Positions 18,360 to 29,092 of a stretch of DNA of 64,000 bases are shown here, in pieces. Each line of letters begins with the position of its first letter. Within the stretch, counting starts at the first letter, position 1. Position numbers and translations under genes: made by a program. This stretch comes from a bacterium (GTDB taxonomy: Bacteria; Electryoneota; JAOADG01): NCBI GenBank assembly GCA_026417415.1, contig JAOADG010000008.1, positions 310,001-374,000 of the forward strand, written 5' to 3'. The notes below the pieces were generated by a model. That model did no database searches. It was not told where the DNA came from and saw only the letters and a program-made list of their open reading frames with translations.

Positions 18360-20360
18360 ATGAAGCAATCTCTTCATGCGAGTCTTATTAGCATACTTAT
18401 TGGTGTAATCATTGTGATAGGTTGCTCTGGAAAAAAATCTTCCGTTCCAGAAGTTCCGATTATGGCAGTATCAACCGTAAAAATCAATACTCCCCCAGGT
18501 GCTTTACCGGATGTTCCCGCAGAATTAGGGGGGAATGGTTTTGAAGCCATTGCTGAAAAGTTGGGTTGGCAAACCAATACCAACTATCCTTTGGTTGGAG
18601 ATACCAATGCAATCAAAGGGGGAATCATTCGTTTATCTATGACTGAATTTCCATCTAACCTTCGGCATGAAGGTAAAGATGCTAATACTGTACTCAATTC
18701 GTTAATTCAAGGAATGTTGTATGAATCCTTATTAGGTTTACATTCCATGACCATGGATTGGACACCCGGATTGGCATCCCATTGGAAGATTTCAGATGAT
18801 AAAATGACTTTTTGGTTTCGAATTAATCCCAATGCAAGATGGCAAGATGGCTCGAGAGTGACTACCGAAGATGTCATTCAAACATGGAAACTACTGGTTG
18901 ATCCAGGTATCTTAGCACCATATACCAATGAATTATACAACAAATATGATGAACCTATCGCTGAATCACCCTACATTTTAAGAGTACATACCAAAGAGTT
19001 GAATTGGCGGCATTTTCTTTATTTTGCGGTCTCCATGGCAGTTCTACCTGCAAAAGAACTGAATGAACTGAAGGGTCCTTTTTATCACGATATTAAAAAC
19101 AAACCCGGAAAAGACACCATTTCAACCAAAGGAAAAGATTACATTACTAAATACCAATTCAAAACCTTCATGGGATCAGGACCTTATATCATCCGACCAG
19201 AAGATATAGTAAAAGATCAATCGTTAACCATTACCAGAAGAACCGATTATTGGGATAAAGACAATCCATTAGGTCGTGGAACGGGGAATTTTGATAAAAT
19301 CAAATTTATTGTAGTTGCTGATGAACGATTAACTTTTGAAAAGTTTAAGAAAGGTGAAATTGATATATATTACATTTCCCGCGCACAATGGTGGAAAGAA
19401 GAATTTGATTTCGATCAAGTGAAGAGGGGATTAATTCAAAAGCGAAAAGTATTTAATTTTGAACCACAAGGGATCAATGGCTTTGCGATGAATATGAGAA
19501 AAGAACCATTCAATGATAAAAGAGTAAGACAAGCCATAGCACATCTATTCAATCGTAAGAAACTCATTGAAAAACTTTTCTATAACGAATACTTACCATT
19601 GTACAGTTATTTCCCATCCAGTGTTTACGAAAATCCAAACAATCCAAAATTTGAATATGATCCAGAAAAAGCAGCTCAATTATTAAAAGAAGCTGGATGG
19701 ACCACAAAAAACAGTGAGGGGATTTTGGTTAAAAACGGCAAACCGTTTGTATTAAACCTATCGTTTGTAAAAGGTCAAGAAAGGTATTTGACGGTTATTC
19801 AAGAAGATTTCAAAGCTGCTGGAATCAAACTTGAACTAAAAGAATCTACTCCAGCAACCATGTTCAAAATGGTCAACGAAAGAAAATTTGAAATCCATTT
19901 CCAAAGTTGGAGTGGGTTACAATTTCCTAACCCAGAATCCTCTATGCATTCAAAAACTGCAGATCCCGATAATACTACCAACTTACCTGGAATCAAGAAT
20001 AAACGAATTGATCAATTGTGTGAAGAGTATAACAAAACCTTTGATATGAAAAAACGTATTGCCCAAATTCGTGAAATAGATTCAATTGCTACTTCAGAAA
20101 TCGGCTATGCACTTGGATGGTATGCACCTTACAATCGTTTTGCTTATTGGAATAAATTTGGTATGCCTAAAGGAATTCTTTCAAGAACTGGTGATTACTT
20201 ATCAGCAATTTCTTTGTGGTGGTATGATCCCAAAAAAGATGCATTGTTGAAAGAAGCGATTAAGGATCCAAAGAAACAATTGGAAGTAGGCGAAACAGAA
20301 AATAGATATTGGATTGAATGGCAAAAAGAACACGGGGATAAGTTATTAGGAAAATTTTAA
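18360..20360 (+). CDS. yejA: Yej-type peptide ABC transporter, lipoprotein substrate-binding subunit
   Basis: Extracytoplasmic solute-binding protein of 666 aa (SBP_bac_5 family). The signal ends in a lipobox with Cys22 (VIGC), so it should be tethered to the membrane. The size and mature sequence (TPGLASHW, WQDGSRVTTEDV, a long two-lobe fold) match oligopeptide-binding proteins, and the permeases downstream are YejB/YejE-like, which favours a YejA-type role in taking up larger peptides or microcin-C-like compounds. It is first of five consecutive transporter genes with 5-22 bp gaps or overlaps. The lysine-rich tail is typical of this AT-rich genome. Confidence 0.85.
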   Translation: MKQSLHASLISILIGVIIVIGCSGKKSSVPEVPIMAVSTVKINTPPGALPDVPAELGGNGFEAIAEKLGWQTNTNYPLVGDTNAIKGGIIRLSMTEFPSNLRHEGKDANTVLNSLIQGMLYESLLGLHSMTMDWTPGLASHWKISDDKMTFWFRINPNARWQDGSRVTTEDVIQTWKLLVDPGILAPYTNELYNKYDEPIAESPYILRVHTKELNWRHFLYFAVSMAVLPAKELNELKGPFYHDIKNKPGKDTISTKGKDYITKYQFKTFMGSGPYIIRPEDIVKDQSLTITRRTDYWDKDNPLGRGTGNFDKIKFIVVADERLTFEKFKKGEIDIYYISRAQWWKEEFDFDQVKRGLIQKRKVFNFEPQGINGFAMNMRKEPFNDKRVRQAIAHLFNRKKLIEKLFYNEYLPLYSYFPSSVYENPNNPKFEYDPEKAAQLLKEAGWTTKNSEGILVKNGKPFVLNLSFVKGQERYLTVIQEDFKAAGIKLELKESTPATMFKMVNERKFEIHFQSWSGLQFPNPESSMHSKTADPDNTTNLPGIKNKRIDQLCEEYNKTFDMKKRIAQIREIDSIATSEIGYALGWYAPYNRFAYWNKFGMPKGILSRTGDYLSAISLWWYDPKKDALLKEAIKDPKKQLEVGETENRYWIEWQKEHGDKLLGKF

Positions 20361-20382
20361 TTTAGTTTACTGAGAGTTCACT

Positions 20383-21432
20383 ATGTCAAGCATGACACAA
20401 TATTTTATTCGTCGTTTTCTACTAATCATTCCCACATTTCTTGGAATTACTATGATTAGTTTTTTCATAATGCAGATCGTACCCGGTGGACCGCTTGAGC
20501 AAGAAATTATGAAACTAAAAATGGGAATGGCAGCATCTGGTGAAATTGGCGAAGGTGCTGGAACTTCAAGTAAAGGTGATATTCAAATTCCTGAAGAAGC
20601 ACTCAACGAAATGAAAAAGTTTTATGGTTTTGATAAACCAATCCCAGTACGATATCTCAATTGGTTGGGCAACATTTTACAATTTGATTTAGGTAGAAGT
20701 TATCGTTATGGTGAACCTGTTTGGGATGTGATTAAATCTAGGTTTCCAGTATCCATTTATTTTGGTTTAATTGGGTTCATTTTATCCTATAGCATTTGTG
20801 TTCCATTAGGTGTCTTCAAAGCAGTCAAACACGGTTCAACTTTTGATTTTGTTACTTCCGTGTTGGTGTTTTTAGGATATTCTACCCCCGGATGGGCTCT
20901 CGGTGCGATTTTATTGGTATTATTTGGAGGTGGAAGTTTTTGGGATGTTTTCCCACTCGGTGGGTTTAGAAGCGAAGGGTGGGAATATCTACCGTTTTGG
21001 GAAAAAGTTTGGGACCAAGTGTATCATACCATTTTACCAGTAACATCCTATATGATAGGTGGATTTGCAACTTTAACCGTTATTACGAAAAACGGTTTAA
21101 TGGAACAACTTGGACAAGATTACGTCCGTACAGCTTTTGCAAAAGGGCTAACTGAAAAAAGAGTAATCTTTTTACATGCACTCAGAAATAGTTTAATCCC
21201 CGTAGCAACAGGATTAGGACATTTTCTTAGTATCATCTTAGCTGGCAGTTATTTAATTGAGTACACCTTTAACATCAATGGGTTTGGCCTTCTTGGGTTT
21301 ACAAGTGTGGTGAATCGTGATTATCCAATTGTGTTAGGGGTTATGGTAATTTCAAGTTTACTAGGTTTATTAGGAAACATTATATCGGATATTTTATACG
21401 CTATTATTGATCCAAGAATTCGATTCCGGTAA
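20383..21432 (+). CDS. yejB: Yej-type peptide ABC transporter permease
   Basis: Inner-membrane permease of 349 aa. The N-terminal segment (YFIRRFLLIIPTFLGIT) and the six-helix BPD_transp_1 domain are typical of DppB/OppB, and the loop between helix 1 and the permease domain contains the PGGPLEQE and YGFDKPIPVRY motifs seen in YejB. An EAA-type loop (near RTAFAKGL) that contacts the ATPases lies at about 245-260. It has a GAGAG site upstream and sits 22 bp after the lipoprotein gene and 5 bp before the second permease. Confidence 0.88.
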   Translation: MSSMTQYFIRRFLLIIPTFLGITMISFFIMQIVPGGPLEQEIMKLKMGMAASGEIGEGAGTSSKGDIQIPEEALNEMKKFYGFDKPIPVRYLNWLGNILQFDLGRSYRYGEPVWDVIKSRFPVSIYFGLIGFILSYSICVPLGVFKAVKHGSTFDFVTSVLVFLGYSTPGWALGAILLVLFGGGSFWDVFPLGGFRSEGWEYLPFWEKVWDQVYHTILPVTSYMIGGFATLTVITKNGLMEQLGQDYVRTAFAKGLTEKRVIFLHALRNSLIPVATGLGHFLSIILAGSYLIEYTFNINGFGLLGFTSVVNRDYPIVLGVMVISSLLGLLGNIISDILYAIIDPRIRFR

Positions 21433-21437
21433 TCATT

Positions 21438-22544
21438 ATGAGTAATCAACCAATAGAGACAAATCAGCAAACACTTCCGCAAGAAGAGATTGCAAAAGGG
21501 CAAGAGATTGCATCCATATCCTTGTTGAAAAAGCGTATCAGAAAATTTAAAACTCTTAAACGGGGGTATTATAGTTTTCTGATTATCGTTTCAATGTACG
21601 TCTTAAGTTTCTTCTTGATGTTTTTAGTGAACAATCGAGCACTGATTGTGAAATACAATGGAAATTACTATTTCCCTGTATTCAAGTATCATGCTGTTGA
21701 AGAGTTTGGCCAAAGTGGTTATGGTGAAGCTCGGTATCGTGAATTGAAAAAGCAATTTGCTGAAGAAAAAAAAGGGAATTGGGTATTGATGCCTCCTTAT
21801 CCTTATGGTCCAATTGAAAGTTTGTTGGAAGAGTTAGAAGGGACTCCACCACACCCACCCTCTAAGGAACATTGGATGGGGACCGACGATCGTGGTAGAG
21901 ATGTTTTTGCACGATTGGCTTATGGTTTTCGAATTTCTATTTCATTTGCGATTATCTTGGTACTAATTGAATATTCCATCGGTGTTTCTATCGGAGCGAT
22001 GTTGGGATACTATGGTGGAAAAATTGATCTGTTTGGGCAACGTTTCATTGAATTGTGGTCTGCTGTACCCGGCTTATATACTTTAATCATTCTTACTTCA
22101 ATTTTCCGTCCAAATTTTGCCATGTTGGTCATTTTCATTGCCATTTTTGGATGGATGGGGATTACTTATTATATCCGTGGCGAGTTCTATCGTGAAAAAG
22201 CTAAAGATTATGTATCTGCTGCAATTGCAATGGGTGCATCCGACCGAAAAATCATCTTTAGACATATTTTACCAAATGCTTTGACGCCTGTGATTAGTTT
22301 CGGGCCCTTTGCAGTTGTGGGCGGGATTGGTTCATTGGTTGCATTAGATTATTTAGGTTTTGGATTGCCACCACCAACACCCAGTTGGGGACAAATGGCA
22401 CAAGTGGGATTACAAAACATTTCCAAATGGTGGTTGGTATTATTCCCGTTAGGAGCTTTATTTGTGACCTTATTGTTAGTAGTGTTTATTGGTGAAGCCA
22501 TTCGAAATGCATTTGATCCAAGAGAATATTCGAGATTAAGATGA
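21438..22544 (+). CDS. yejE: Yej-type peptide ABC transporter permease with large periplasmic loop
   Basis: Inner-membrane permease of 368 aa. After TM1 (about 45-65) there is a roughly 75-residue extracytoplasmic insert with YNGNYYFPVFK and later MPPYPYGPI, followed by HWMGTDDRGRDVFARL and the six-helix permease domain. That insert is the hallmark of YejE as opposed to OppC/DppC. The EAA loop is near residues 255-275 (SAAIAMGASDRKI). The stop overlaps the next gene's start by 4 bp (ATGA). The first 35 residues are polar and Gln/Glu-rich and presumably cytosolic. Confidence 0.88.
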   Translation: MSNQPIETNQQTLPQEEIAKGQEIASISLLKKRIRKFKTLKRGYYSFLIIVSMYVLSFFLMFLVNNRALIVKYNGNYYFPVFKYHAVEEFGQSGYGEARYRELKKQFAEEKKGNWVLMPPYPYGPIESLLEELEGTPPHPPSKEHWMGTDDRGRDVFARLAYGFRISISFAIILVLIEYSIGVSIGAMLGYYGGKIDLFGQRFIELWSAVPGLYTLIILTSIFRPNFAMLVIFIAIFGWMGITYYIRGEFYREKAKDYVSAAIAMGASDRKIIFRHILPNALTPVISFGPFAVVGGIGSLVALDYLGFGLPPPTPSWGQMAQVGLQNISKWWLVLFPLGALFVTLLLVVFIGEAIRNAFDPREYSRLR

Positions 22545-23581
22545 ACGACAAAAACAGCAATCCAAATGTTTTAATTGACATTAGAAATTTAAAAACCTTC
22601 TTTTACATTGAAAAGCAAGCAGCACCTGCAGTTGGTGGTGTTAGTTTTCAAATTTTAGAAGGGGAAGTATTTGGGTTAGTGGGAGAATCGGGTTCCGGCA
22701 AAAGTGTTACTGCACAAAGCATCATGCGATTAATTCCAGATCCACCCGGTAAAATCGTGGAAGGTGAAATTTTATTACGTGGTGTAGATATATTAAAACT
22801 TCCACTGACGGAGATGAGAAAAATCCGTGGTAAAGAAATTGGAATGATCTTTCAAGAGCCAATGACCTCTTTGAATCCTGTTTTTACTATTGGTTTTCAA
22901 TTGCGTGAAATCGTATTAACCCACGAGAAAGTGTCTAAAGAAGAAGCCAATCGCCGTGCTGCAGAAATGTTAGAAATGGTGGGTATTCCGGATGCATCAA
23001 AGAGATTAAACGATTATCCTCACCAATTTTCTGGCGGAATGCGACAGAGAGTCATGATTGCTATGGCATTAGCCAATAACCCTTCCCTCTTAATTGCAGA
23101 TGAACCTACTACAGCATTGGATGTTACTATTCAAGCACAAATTTTGGAACTAATGCTTGAAGTAAAAGCCAAAAGAAAAGATGCTGCCATTTTATTGATT
23201 ACTCATGATTTAGCTGTGATTGCTGAAACTTGTCAACGTGTAGCAGTAATGTATGGTGGAATGATACAAGAAATCGCTCCAGTGTTTGAACTATTTGAAA
23301 ATCCTGCTCATCCATATACGCGTGGTTTAATTGCATCGTTACCATCCAAATCACAACAACCAAGACAAAAACTTAGAACCATTCCCGGTATTGTTCCATC
23401 CATTTTTGAACTACCGAAAGGTTGTAAATTCTGTACACGTTGTGAAGTAAAAATACCAATCTGTGAACAAGTAGAACCTCCGTTAATTCAAATTGCAGAA
23501 GGGCACTATTCAAGGTGTCATTTAAATCAACCAGGTAAGGATTTCCAGTTCAAAACAGACCTGATGGGAGTTCAAGTATGA
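22541..23581 (+). CDS. Peptide ABC transporter ATP-binding protein (OppD/YejF N-half type)
   Basis: Cytosolic ABC ATPase of 346 aa: Walker [10 protein letters not shown] (48-56), Q-loop FQEPMTS (104-110), signature FSGGM (163-167), Walker [13 protein letters not shown] (183-194) and the C-terminal oligopeptide-transporter extension with a Cys cluster (KGCKFCTRC and a later C, about 290-330) that in relatives can hold an Fe-S cluster. E. coli YejF fuses both ATPase halves in one chain; here they are two genes overlapping by 4 bp, the arrangement of Opp/Dpp systems. Confidence 0.92.
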   Translation: MNDKNSNPNVLIDIRNLKTFFYIEKQAAPAVGGVSFQILEGEVFGLVGESGSGKSVTAQSIMRLIPDPPGKIVEGEILLRGVDILKLPLTEMRKIRGKEIGMIFQEPMTSLNPVFTIGFQLREIVLTHEKVSKEEANRRAAEMLEMVGIPDASKRLNDYPHQFSGGMRQRVMIAMALANNPSLLIADEPTTALDVTIQAQILELMLEVKAKRKDAAILLITHDLAVIAETCQRVAVMYGGMIQEIAPVFELFENPAHPYTRGLIASLPSKSQQPRQKLRTIPGIVPSIFELPKGCKFCTRCEVKIPICEQVEPPLIQIAEGHYSRCHLNQPGKDFQFKTDLMGVQV

Positions 23582-24582
23582 GTCAAATGCTCCTATCCGT
23601 AAATGATCTTCATGTACATTTTCCAGTGTTTGGTGGAATTTTTTATAGAAAACTCGCTGAAATAAAAGCAGTAGATGGAGTTTCTTTTGAAATTCGTAAA
23701 GGAGAAACTTTAGGATTAGTCGGTGAGTCCGGTTGTGGAAAATCCACAGTGGGTAGAGCAATAATCAACGTTTTACGGTTTATTGCACCTGATGTTCATC
23801 TTAAAGGGGAAATTATTCTTCACTTAGAAGATCAACAAAAAATCAATCTATTAAATTTAGATAAAAAGAGTATGCGACCTTATCGTCGCAAAGTACAAAT
23901 GGTTTTTCAAGATCCCTACAGTTCGTTAAACCCTAGATTAACGATTAAACAAATCATTGAAGAACCCCTTGAAATCCACAACCCAGATATGAGCGAATCA
24001 GAGCGTGATGATCGGGTAGCATGGTTGCTAAGTAAAGTAGGTTTAAGACCTGAGCAAGCAAGAAGATATCCACATGAGTTTTCTGGTGGTCAACGCCAAA
24101 GAATCGGTGTTGCAAGATCTTTAGCAACTAATCCCGATTTAATCATTGCAGATGAACCGGTTTCTGCATTGGATGTCTCCATTCAAGCACAGGTACTCAA
24201 CTTGCTCTTAGAACTACAAGAAGAATTTCATCTCACCTATTTGTTTATAGCCCATGACTTATCGGTTGTCCATCATATTAGCAATCGCATTGCTGTGATG
24301 TACTTAGGGAATATTGTAGAAATTGGACCTTCAGAAATTGTCTTTTATGATCCTAAGCACCCTTACACAAAAGCATTAATTTCAGCGGTACCACGACCTG
24401 AACCTCAACGAACAAGGCCTAAACGGCAAGTGTTAGTAGGAGATGTACCTACACCATTGGCAAAACCATCTGGTTGTGGTTTTAGAACCAGATGTCCCAT
24501 TGCAAAACCTGAGTGTGCCAAATCCGTTCCACAATTTGTAGATAAAGGGGATGATCATTTCGTAGCCTGTCCTTATGTATAG
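23578..24582 (+). CDS. Peptide ABC transporter ATP-binding protein (OppF/YejF C-half type)
   Basis: Cytosolic ABC ATPase of 334 aa, last gene of the transporter operon. Walker [10 protein letters not shown] (49-57), Q-loop [10 protein letters not shown] (110-119), signature FSGGQ (168-172), Walker [12 protein letters not shown] (189-199) and a C-terminal CGFRTRCP Cys motif. It should pair with the preceding ATPase to power import. It ends 18 bp from the stop of a convergent hypothetical gene, with no obvious terminator hairpin between them. Confidence 0.92.
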   Translation: MSQMLLSVNDLHVHFPVFGGIFYRKLAEIKAVDGVSFEIRKGETLGLVGESGCGKSTVGRAIINVLRFIAPDVHLKGEIILHLEDQQKINLLNLDKKSMRPYRRKVQMVFQDPYSSLNPRLTIKQIIEEPLEIHNPDMSESERDDRVAWLLSKVGLRPEQARRYPHEFSGGQRQRIGVARSLATNPDLIIADEPVSALDVSIQAQVLNLLLELQEEFHLTYLFIAHDLSVVHHISNRIAVMYLGNIVEIGPSEIVFYDPKHPYTKALISAVPRPEPQRTRPKRQVLVGDVPTPLAKPSGCGFRTRCPIAKPECAKSVPQFVDKGDDHFVACPYV

Positions 24583-24600
24583 AACGGACTAATTGATGGA

Positions 24601-24963
24601 TTAAGCGGATTGTATGCGAATATATTCGTGAAATCCAATCACTTGTTCATGTTTGGTAAGTTTTTGAAGTGTTTGTTCATCGCCTACAAGAATGATGCTA
24701 TCCCACTCCGCTAAAATCCAACGTATAGAGATAAAACGAGGTTCATATTTTTTCACTGCGTTAATAAATTTTTGTAAGCCCGGTGAGATATTCCGTTGTC
24801 TAACAGGATTACGGGAGGCACCAATCAACTGATCAGACCAAATTTCATAATTGGTAGAAACTTTCCCATGCACTTTAGGATGCACACGGTAGAGATATTG
24901 GGATTGACGTTTTATGATGGGGTAAACTTCGGAAAATAGTGAAGGTTGAACGTAATTGGACAT
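24601..24963 (-). CDS. Hypothetical protein, 120 aa
   Basis: Soluble, basic protein of 120 aa that I do not recognise. No signal peptide, membrane segment or metal motif is visible. The C-terminal third alternates hydrophobic strands (FISIRWILAEWDSIILVG) in a way that suggests a small alpha/beta fold. ATG 24963 is chosen because TAGGAGA lies about 11 nt upstream on the minus strand; a longer reading to 25053 would run through the inverted repeat at 25003-25033. It is transcribed divergently from the SUI1-family gene and converges on the transporter operon. Confidence 0.6.
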   Translation of the reverse strand: MSNYVQPSLFSEVYPIIKRQSQYLYRVHPKVHGKVSTNYEIWSDQLIGASRNPVRQRNISPGLQKFINAVKKYEPRFISIRWILAEWDSIILVGDEQTLQKLTKHEQVIGFHEYIRIQSA

Positions 24964-25002
24964 TCTACAGCTTCTCCTATCTTTAGATTTAACATGAGAG
25001 AG

Positions 25003-25033
25003 AGAGACAGACCTAAAGTTTAGGCCTGTCTCT
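25003..25033. repeat. 15-bp near-perfect inverted repeat in the divergent intergenic region
   Basis: Arms 25003-25017 and 25019-25033 match at 14 of 15 positions around a single central base. There is no T-run on either side in either direction, so it does not look like an intrinsic terminator. It lies between divergent genes and could be an operator, a leader hairpin or a small palindromic element. Confidence 0.6.
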
Positions 25034-25054
25034 GTCCAATAATGGAGGTGCAAT

Positions 25055-25087
25055 ATGAAATTGCAAATAAAATTTAAGCAGGATTGA
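25055..25087 (+). CDS. Possible 10-residue leader peptide upstream of the SUI1-family gene
   Basis: A strong GGAGGT site at 25044-25049 is followed 5 nt later by ATG and ten sense codons (M-K-L-Q-I-K-F-K-Q-D) before a TGA. It lies right after the inverted repeat and 54 bp before the SUI1-family start. The ribosome site is better than most in the window, which is the only evidence for translation; it could be chance. Confidence 0.25.
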   Translation: MKLQIKFKQD

Positions 25088-25141
25088 ATCGAATTTCAAT
25101 AGGAAAGAAAGAATGGACACATTATTTCATAGGAGACAATT

Positions 25142-25597
25142 ATGAAAAAGAAAATTTCGAAAAATGCTGCAAATGAAGATAAAATCGTGTATTCAAGCAA
25201 CTCTTCTACTCCTGATGAAAATCCGTTTTCTGTCTTAAAATCTTTTTTTCCAGAACATACTCTCGGAAGCGATACAAACAATGATCCAGTAGAAACATCA
25301 ATCATTGAACCAGAACAGAAAAACGATATTTTTTTAAGTTTAAAAGAAAAAACCATCTATATTAGTAAATCAAAATCTAATCGTTCAGGGAAAACGGTTA
25401 CCATTTTGAAATGGAAAGATGCCAACGAACCCAACCTATCACAACTAGCACGCTTGATTAAAACTAAATTAGGTTGTGGAGGTGGTGTAGAAAACGATGA
25501 ACATCAAAATAAGCCGATGATTGTTCTCCAAGGAGATTTACGTGAAAGGGTAAAATCACTATTGGAATCGCATCATATTAAAATCAAATTATCATAA
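25142..25597 (+). CDS. SUI1/eIF1-family (YciH-like) translation factor homologue
   Basis: Protein of 151 aa. The first 80 residues are polar and probably disordered; residues about 90-151 form a SUI1 domain, with SGKTVTILKW, the LxRxIKTKLGCGGGVE block and IVLQGDLRERVKSLL matching the bacterial YciH/eIF1 pattern. Bacterial members are thought to affect start-codon fidelity, but their role is not settled. The long N-terminal extension is unusual relative to YciH (about 108 aa). The start has a TAGGAGA site 6 nt upstream. gyrB follows after 100 bp of very AT-rich DNA. Confidence 0.75.
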   Translation: MKKKISKNAANEDKIVYSSNSSTPDENPFSVLKSFFPEHTLGSDTNNDPVETSIIEPEQKNDIFLSLKEKTIYISKSKSNRSGKTVTILKWKDANEPNLSQLARLIKTKLGCGGGVENDEHQNKPMIVLQGDLRERVKSLLESHHIKIKLS

Positions 25598-25682
25598 TTA
25601 AATAATAATTATATTGCAAATAAATAGTTGTATAAAATTAGTATTTTTCATAACTTATAATAATAAATTCAATTGAAAATGA

Positions 25683-27662
<1,980 letters not shown>

Positions 27663-27679
27663 TGAAGTGGAGTATGAGA

Positions 27680-28468
27680 ATGCAGTTACCAAAATTAGAA
27701 ACAGTTAAACTCAAAGTCCAAGAAAGCATTTTAGAAATCGTTTTAAGCCGTCCTGAGGTAATGAATAGTTTTAATGATCAGATGGGAAAAGAACTCCTAT
27801 CTGCACTCCAATTGGGAAAAAAAGAGAATGAAATACGAACGATCATCATCACAGGAGAAGGAAAAGCGTTTTGTGCAGGCGAAGATCTCAAATCATTGAC
27901 TCAAACACAAGCACCATTAGGAAATATTCTACGAAATCGTTACAATCCAATGATTACATTGATGCGTGAAATTGAAAAACCAATCATTGCAAAAGTCAAT
28001 GGTGTCGCTGCAGGAGCAGGTGTATCATTAGCAATGGCATCAGATTTTCGTATTGCAGCAGAACATGCAAAATTTATAATGGCATTTATAAAAGTTGGGC
28101 TCGTACCGGATAGTGGTGCACATTGGTTTTTACCGAAGATGATTGGAATGGCACGGGCGTTTGAGTGGATGGCTACAGGAGATACCATTGATGCAAAGAA
28201 AGCGCTGGAATGGGGAATCGTAAATCAAGTTGTACCTTATGAACAATTAGATGAAACCGTTTTAAAGTGGGCAAAAGCGTTTGCGAGTGGGCCTACGAAA
28301 GCATATGGATACATTAAAAGGGGACTTATGAAAGCACTTGATTCTAATCTGCATGAAACTTTGGAGTACGAGGCCTATCTTCAGGAATTAGCAGGAAATA
28401 CTGAAGATCATAAAAATGCTGTGAACGCGTTTATAGAAAAACGTGAACCCACATTTCAAGGAAATTAA
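27680..28468 (+). CDS. Enoyl-CoA hydratase/isomerase, PaaG-like (1,2-epoxyphenylacetyl-CoA isomerase type)
   Basis: Crotonase-fold enzyme of 263 aa. Oxyanion-hole segments are FCAGEDLK (64-71) and GVAAGAGVSLAMASDFRIA (108-126). The catalytic segment GLVPDSGAHWFLPKMIG (140-156) has Asp144 and the PDSGxxWxLP pattern typical of PaaG, which isomerises ring 1,2-epoxyphenylacetyl-CoA to oxepin-CoA and also acts on enoyl-CoAs. ATG 27680 is preferred: GGAG at 27669-27672 is 7 nt upstream, whereas ATG 27662 (overlapping the gyrB stop) has no ribosome site. A PaaA-like gene lies 0.6 kb downstream, which supports a ring-cleavage connection, but other 2-enoyl-CoA substrates remain possible. Confidence 0.8.
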   Translation: MQLPKLETVKLKVQESILEIVLSRPEVMNSFNDQMGKELLSALQLGKKENEIRTIIITGEGKAFCAGEDLKSLTQTQAPLGNILRNRYNPMITLMREIEKPIIAKVNGVAAGAGVSLAMASDFRIAAEHAKFIMAFIKVGLVPDSGAHWFLPKMIGMARAFEWMATGDTIDAKKALEWGIVNQVVPYEQLDETVLKWAKAFASGPTKAYGYIKRGLMKALDSNLHETLEYEAYLQELAGNTEDHKNAVNAFIEKREPTFQGN

Positions 28469-28480
28469 CTCGAGAAAACA

Positions 28481-28768
28481 ATGAATATTGCAATTCGCAC
28501 TCTAATTTATCGTGATGGAAAAAATATCATAGCACATACACCTGAATTGAATTTGTCTTCATGGGGTTCCACGAAAGATGAAGCAATGAAAAATTTGAGA
28601 GAAGCCGTTCAATTGTATTGTGAAGCTGCTAAAGAAGAAAATGAACTAATGCAAGTACTCGAAGATGCAGGTTACGGATGTGACCAAATAACAAATGTCT
28701 GGCATCCACCTGAACTAATTGAACTACAAGAGATAGAGGTAGAAATCCATGAAGACAACAACAATTAG
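28481..28768 (+). CDS. hicB: HicB-family antitoxin-like protein
   Basis: Protein of 95 aa with the partial RNase-H-like fold of HicB: a strand with DGKNIIAHTPELN, LSSWGSTKDEAMKNLREAVQLYCEAA and an acidic tail (about 70-95). HicB antitoxins neutralise HicA, a small mRNA interferase, and autoregulate; no ribbon-helix-helix or HTH DNA-binding domain is seen in this copy. It overlaps the HicA-like gene by 20 bp, as expected for a toxin-antitoxin pair, here in the order antitoxin-toxin. It sits 12 bp after the PaaG-like gene. Confidence 0.75.
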   Translation: MNIAIRTLIYRDGKNIIAHTPELNLSSWGSTKDEAMKNLREAVQLYCEAAKEENELMQVLEDAGYGCDQITNVWHPPELIELQEIEVEIHEDNNN

Positions 28769-29075
28769 TGGAAAATTAGTAGTTCGTGCATTAGAATTAA
28801 ATGGATATGTTCAAAAAAAAGTAAAAGGCAATCACATTCTTATGACAGGATATAAAGGGGGTAATTATCTGGTAATACAAGCCAATGGAGAGATACCTTC
28901 TTTTCATCTTATGAATGTTTTATCAATGTCCGGAATTCCGAGAAAGGTATTTTTTCAATCGCTTGCTAAAGTAAAATCCAAAATGGAACGATCAGAATCA
29001 CTTTTTACAACAATTTTTTCCAAGAAAAACAAGGAGCAAGTACCAGAAAAGAAACGACCAAAAAGTTTAAACTAA
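28749..29075 (+). CDS. hicA: HicA-family mRNA-interferase-like toxin
   Basis: Protein of 108 aa. Residues 5-65 match the double-stranded RNA-binding-like HicA fold: SGKLVVRALELNGYVQ, then KGNHILM with the probable catalytic His29, then LVIQANGEIPSFHLMNVLSMSGI. HicA toxins are usually 60-85 aa; this one has a further 40 basic residues ending KKRPKSLN. GxH has Asn before His where Ser is common. AGAGGT lies upstream inside hicB, so the two are co-translated. Whether it is an active toxin or a domesticated regulator cannot be read from sequence. Confidence 0.7.
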   Translation: MKTTTISGKLVVRALELNGYVQKKVKGNHILMTGYKGGNYLVIQANGEIPSFHLMNVLSMSGIPRKVFFQSLAKVKSKMERSESLFTTIFSKKNKEQVPEKKRPKSLN

Positions 29076-29092
29076 ATGAATAGGGGGAAATC

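Noticed and set aside
25003-25033. Inverted repeat read as an intrinsic terminator
   Set aside because: No T-run follows in either direction and no gene ends nearby, since both flanking genes point away from it.
25628-25661. TTGTAT/TATAAT as a gyrB promoter
   Set aside because: The spacing is 22 bp, too long for a sigma-70 pair; only the -10-like hexamer is notable.
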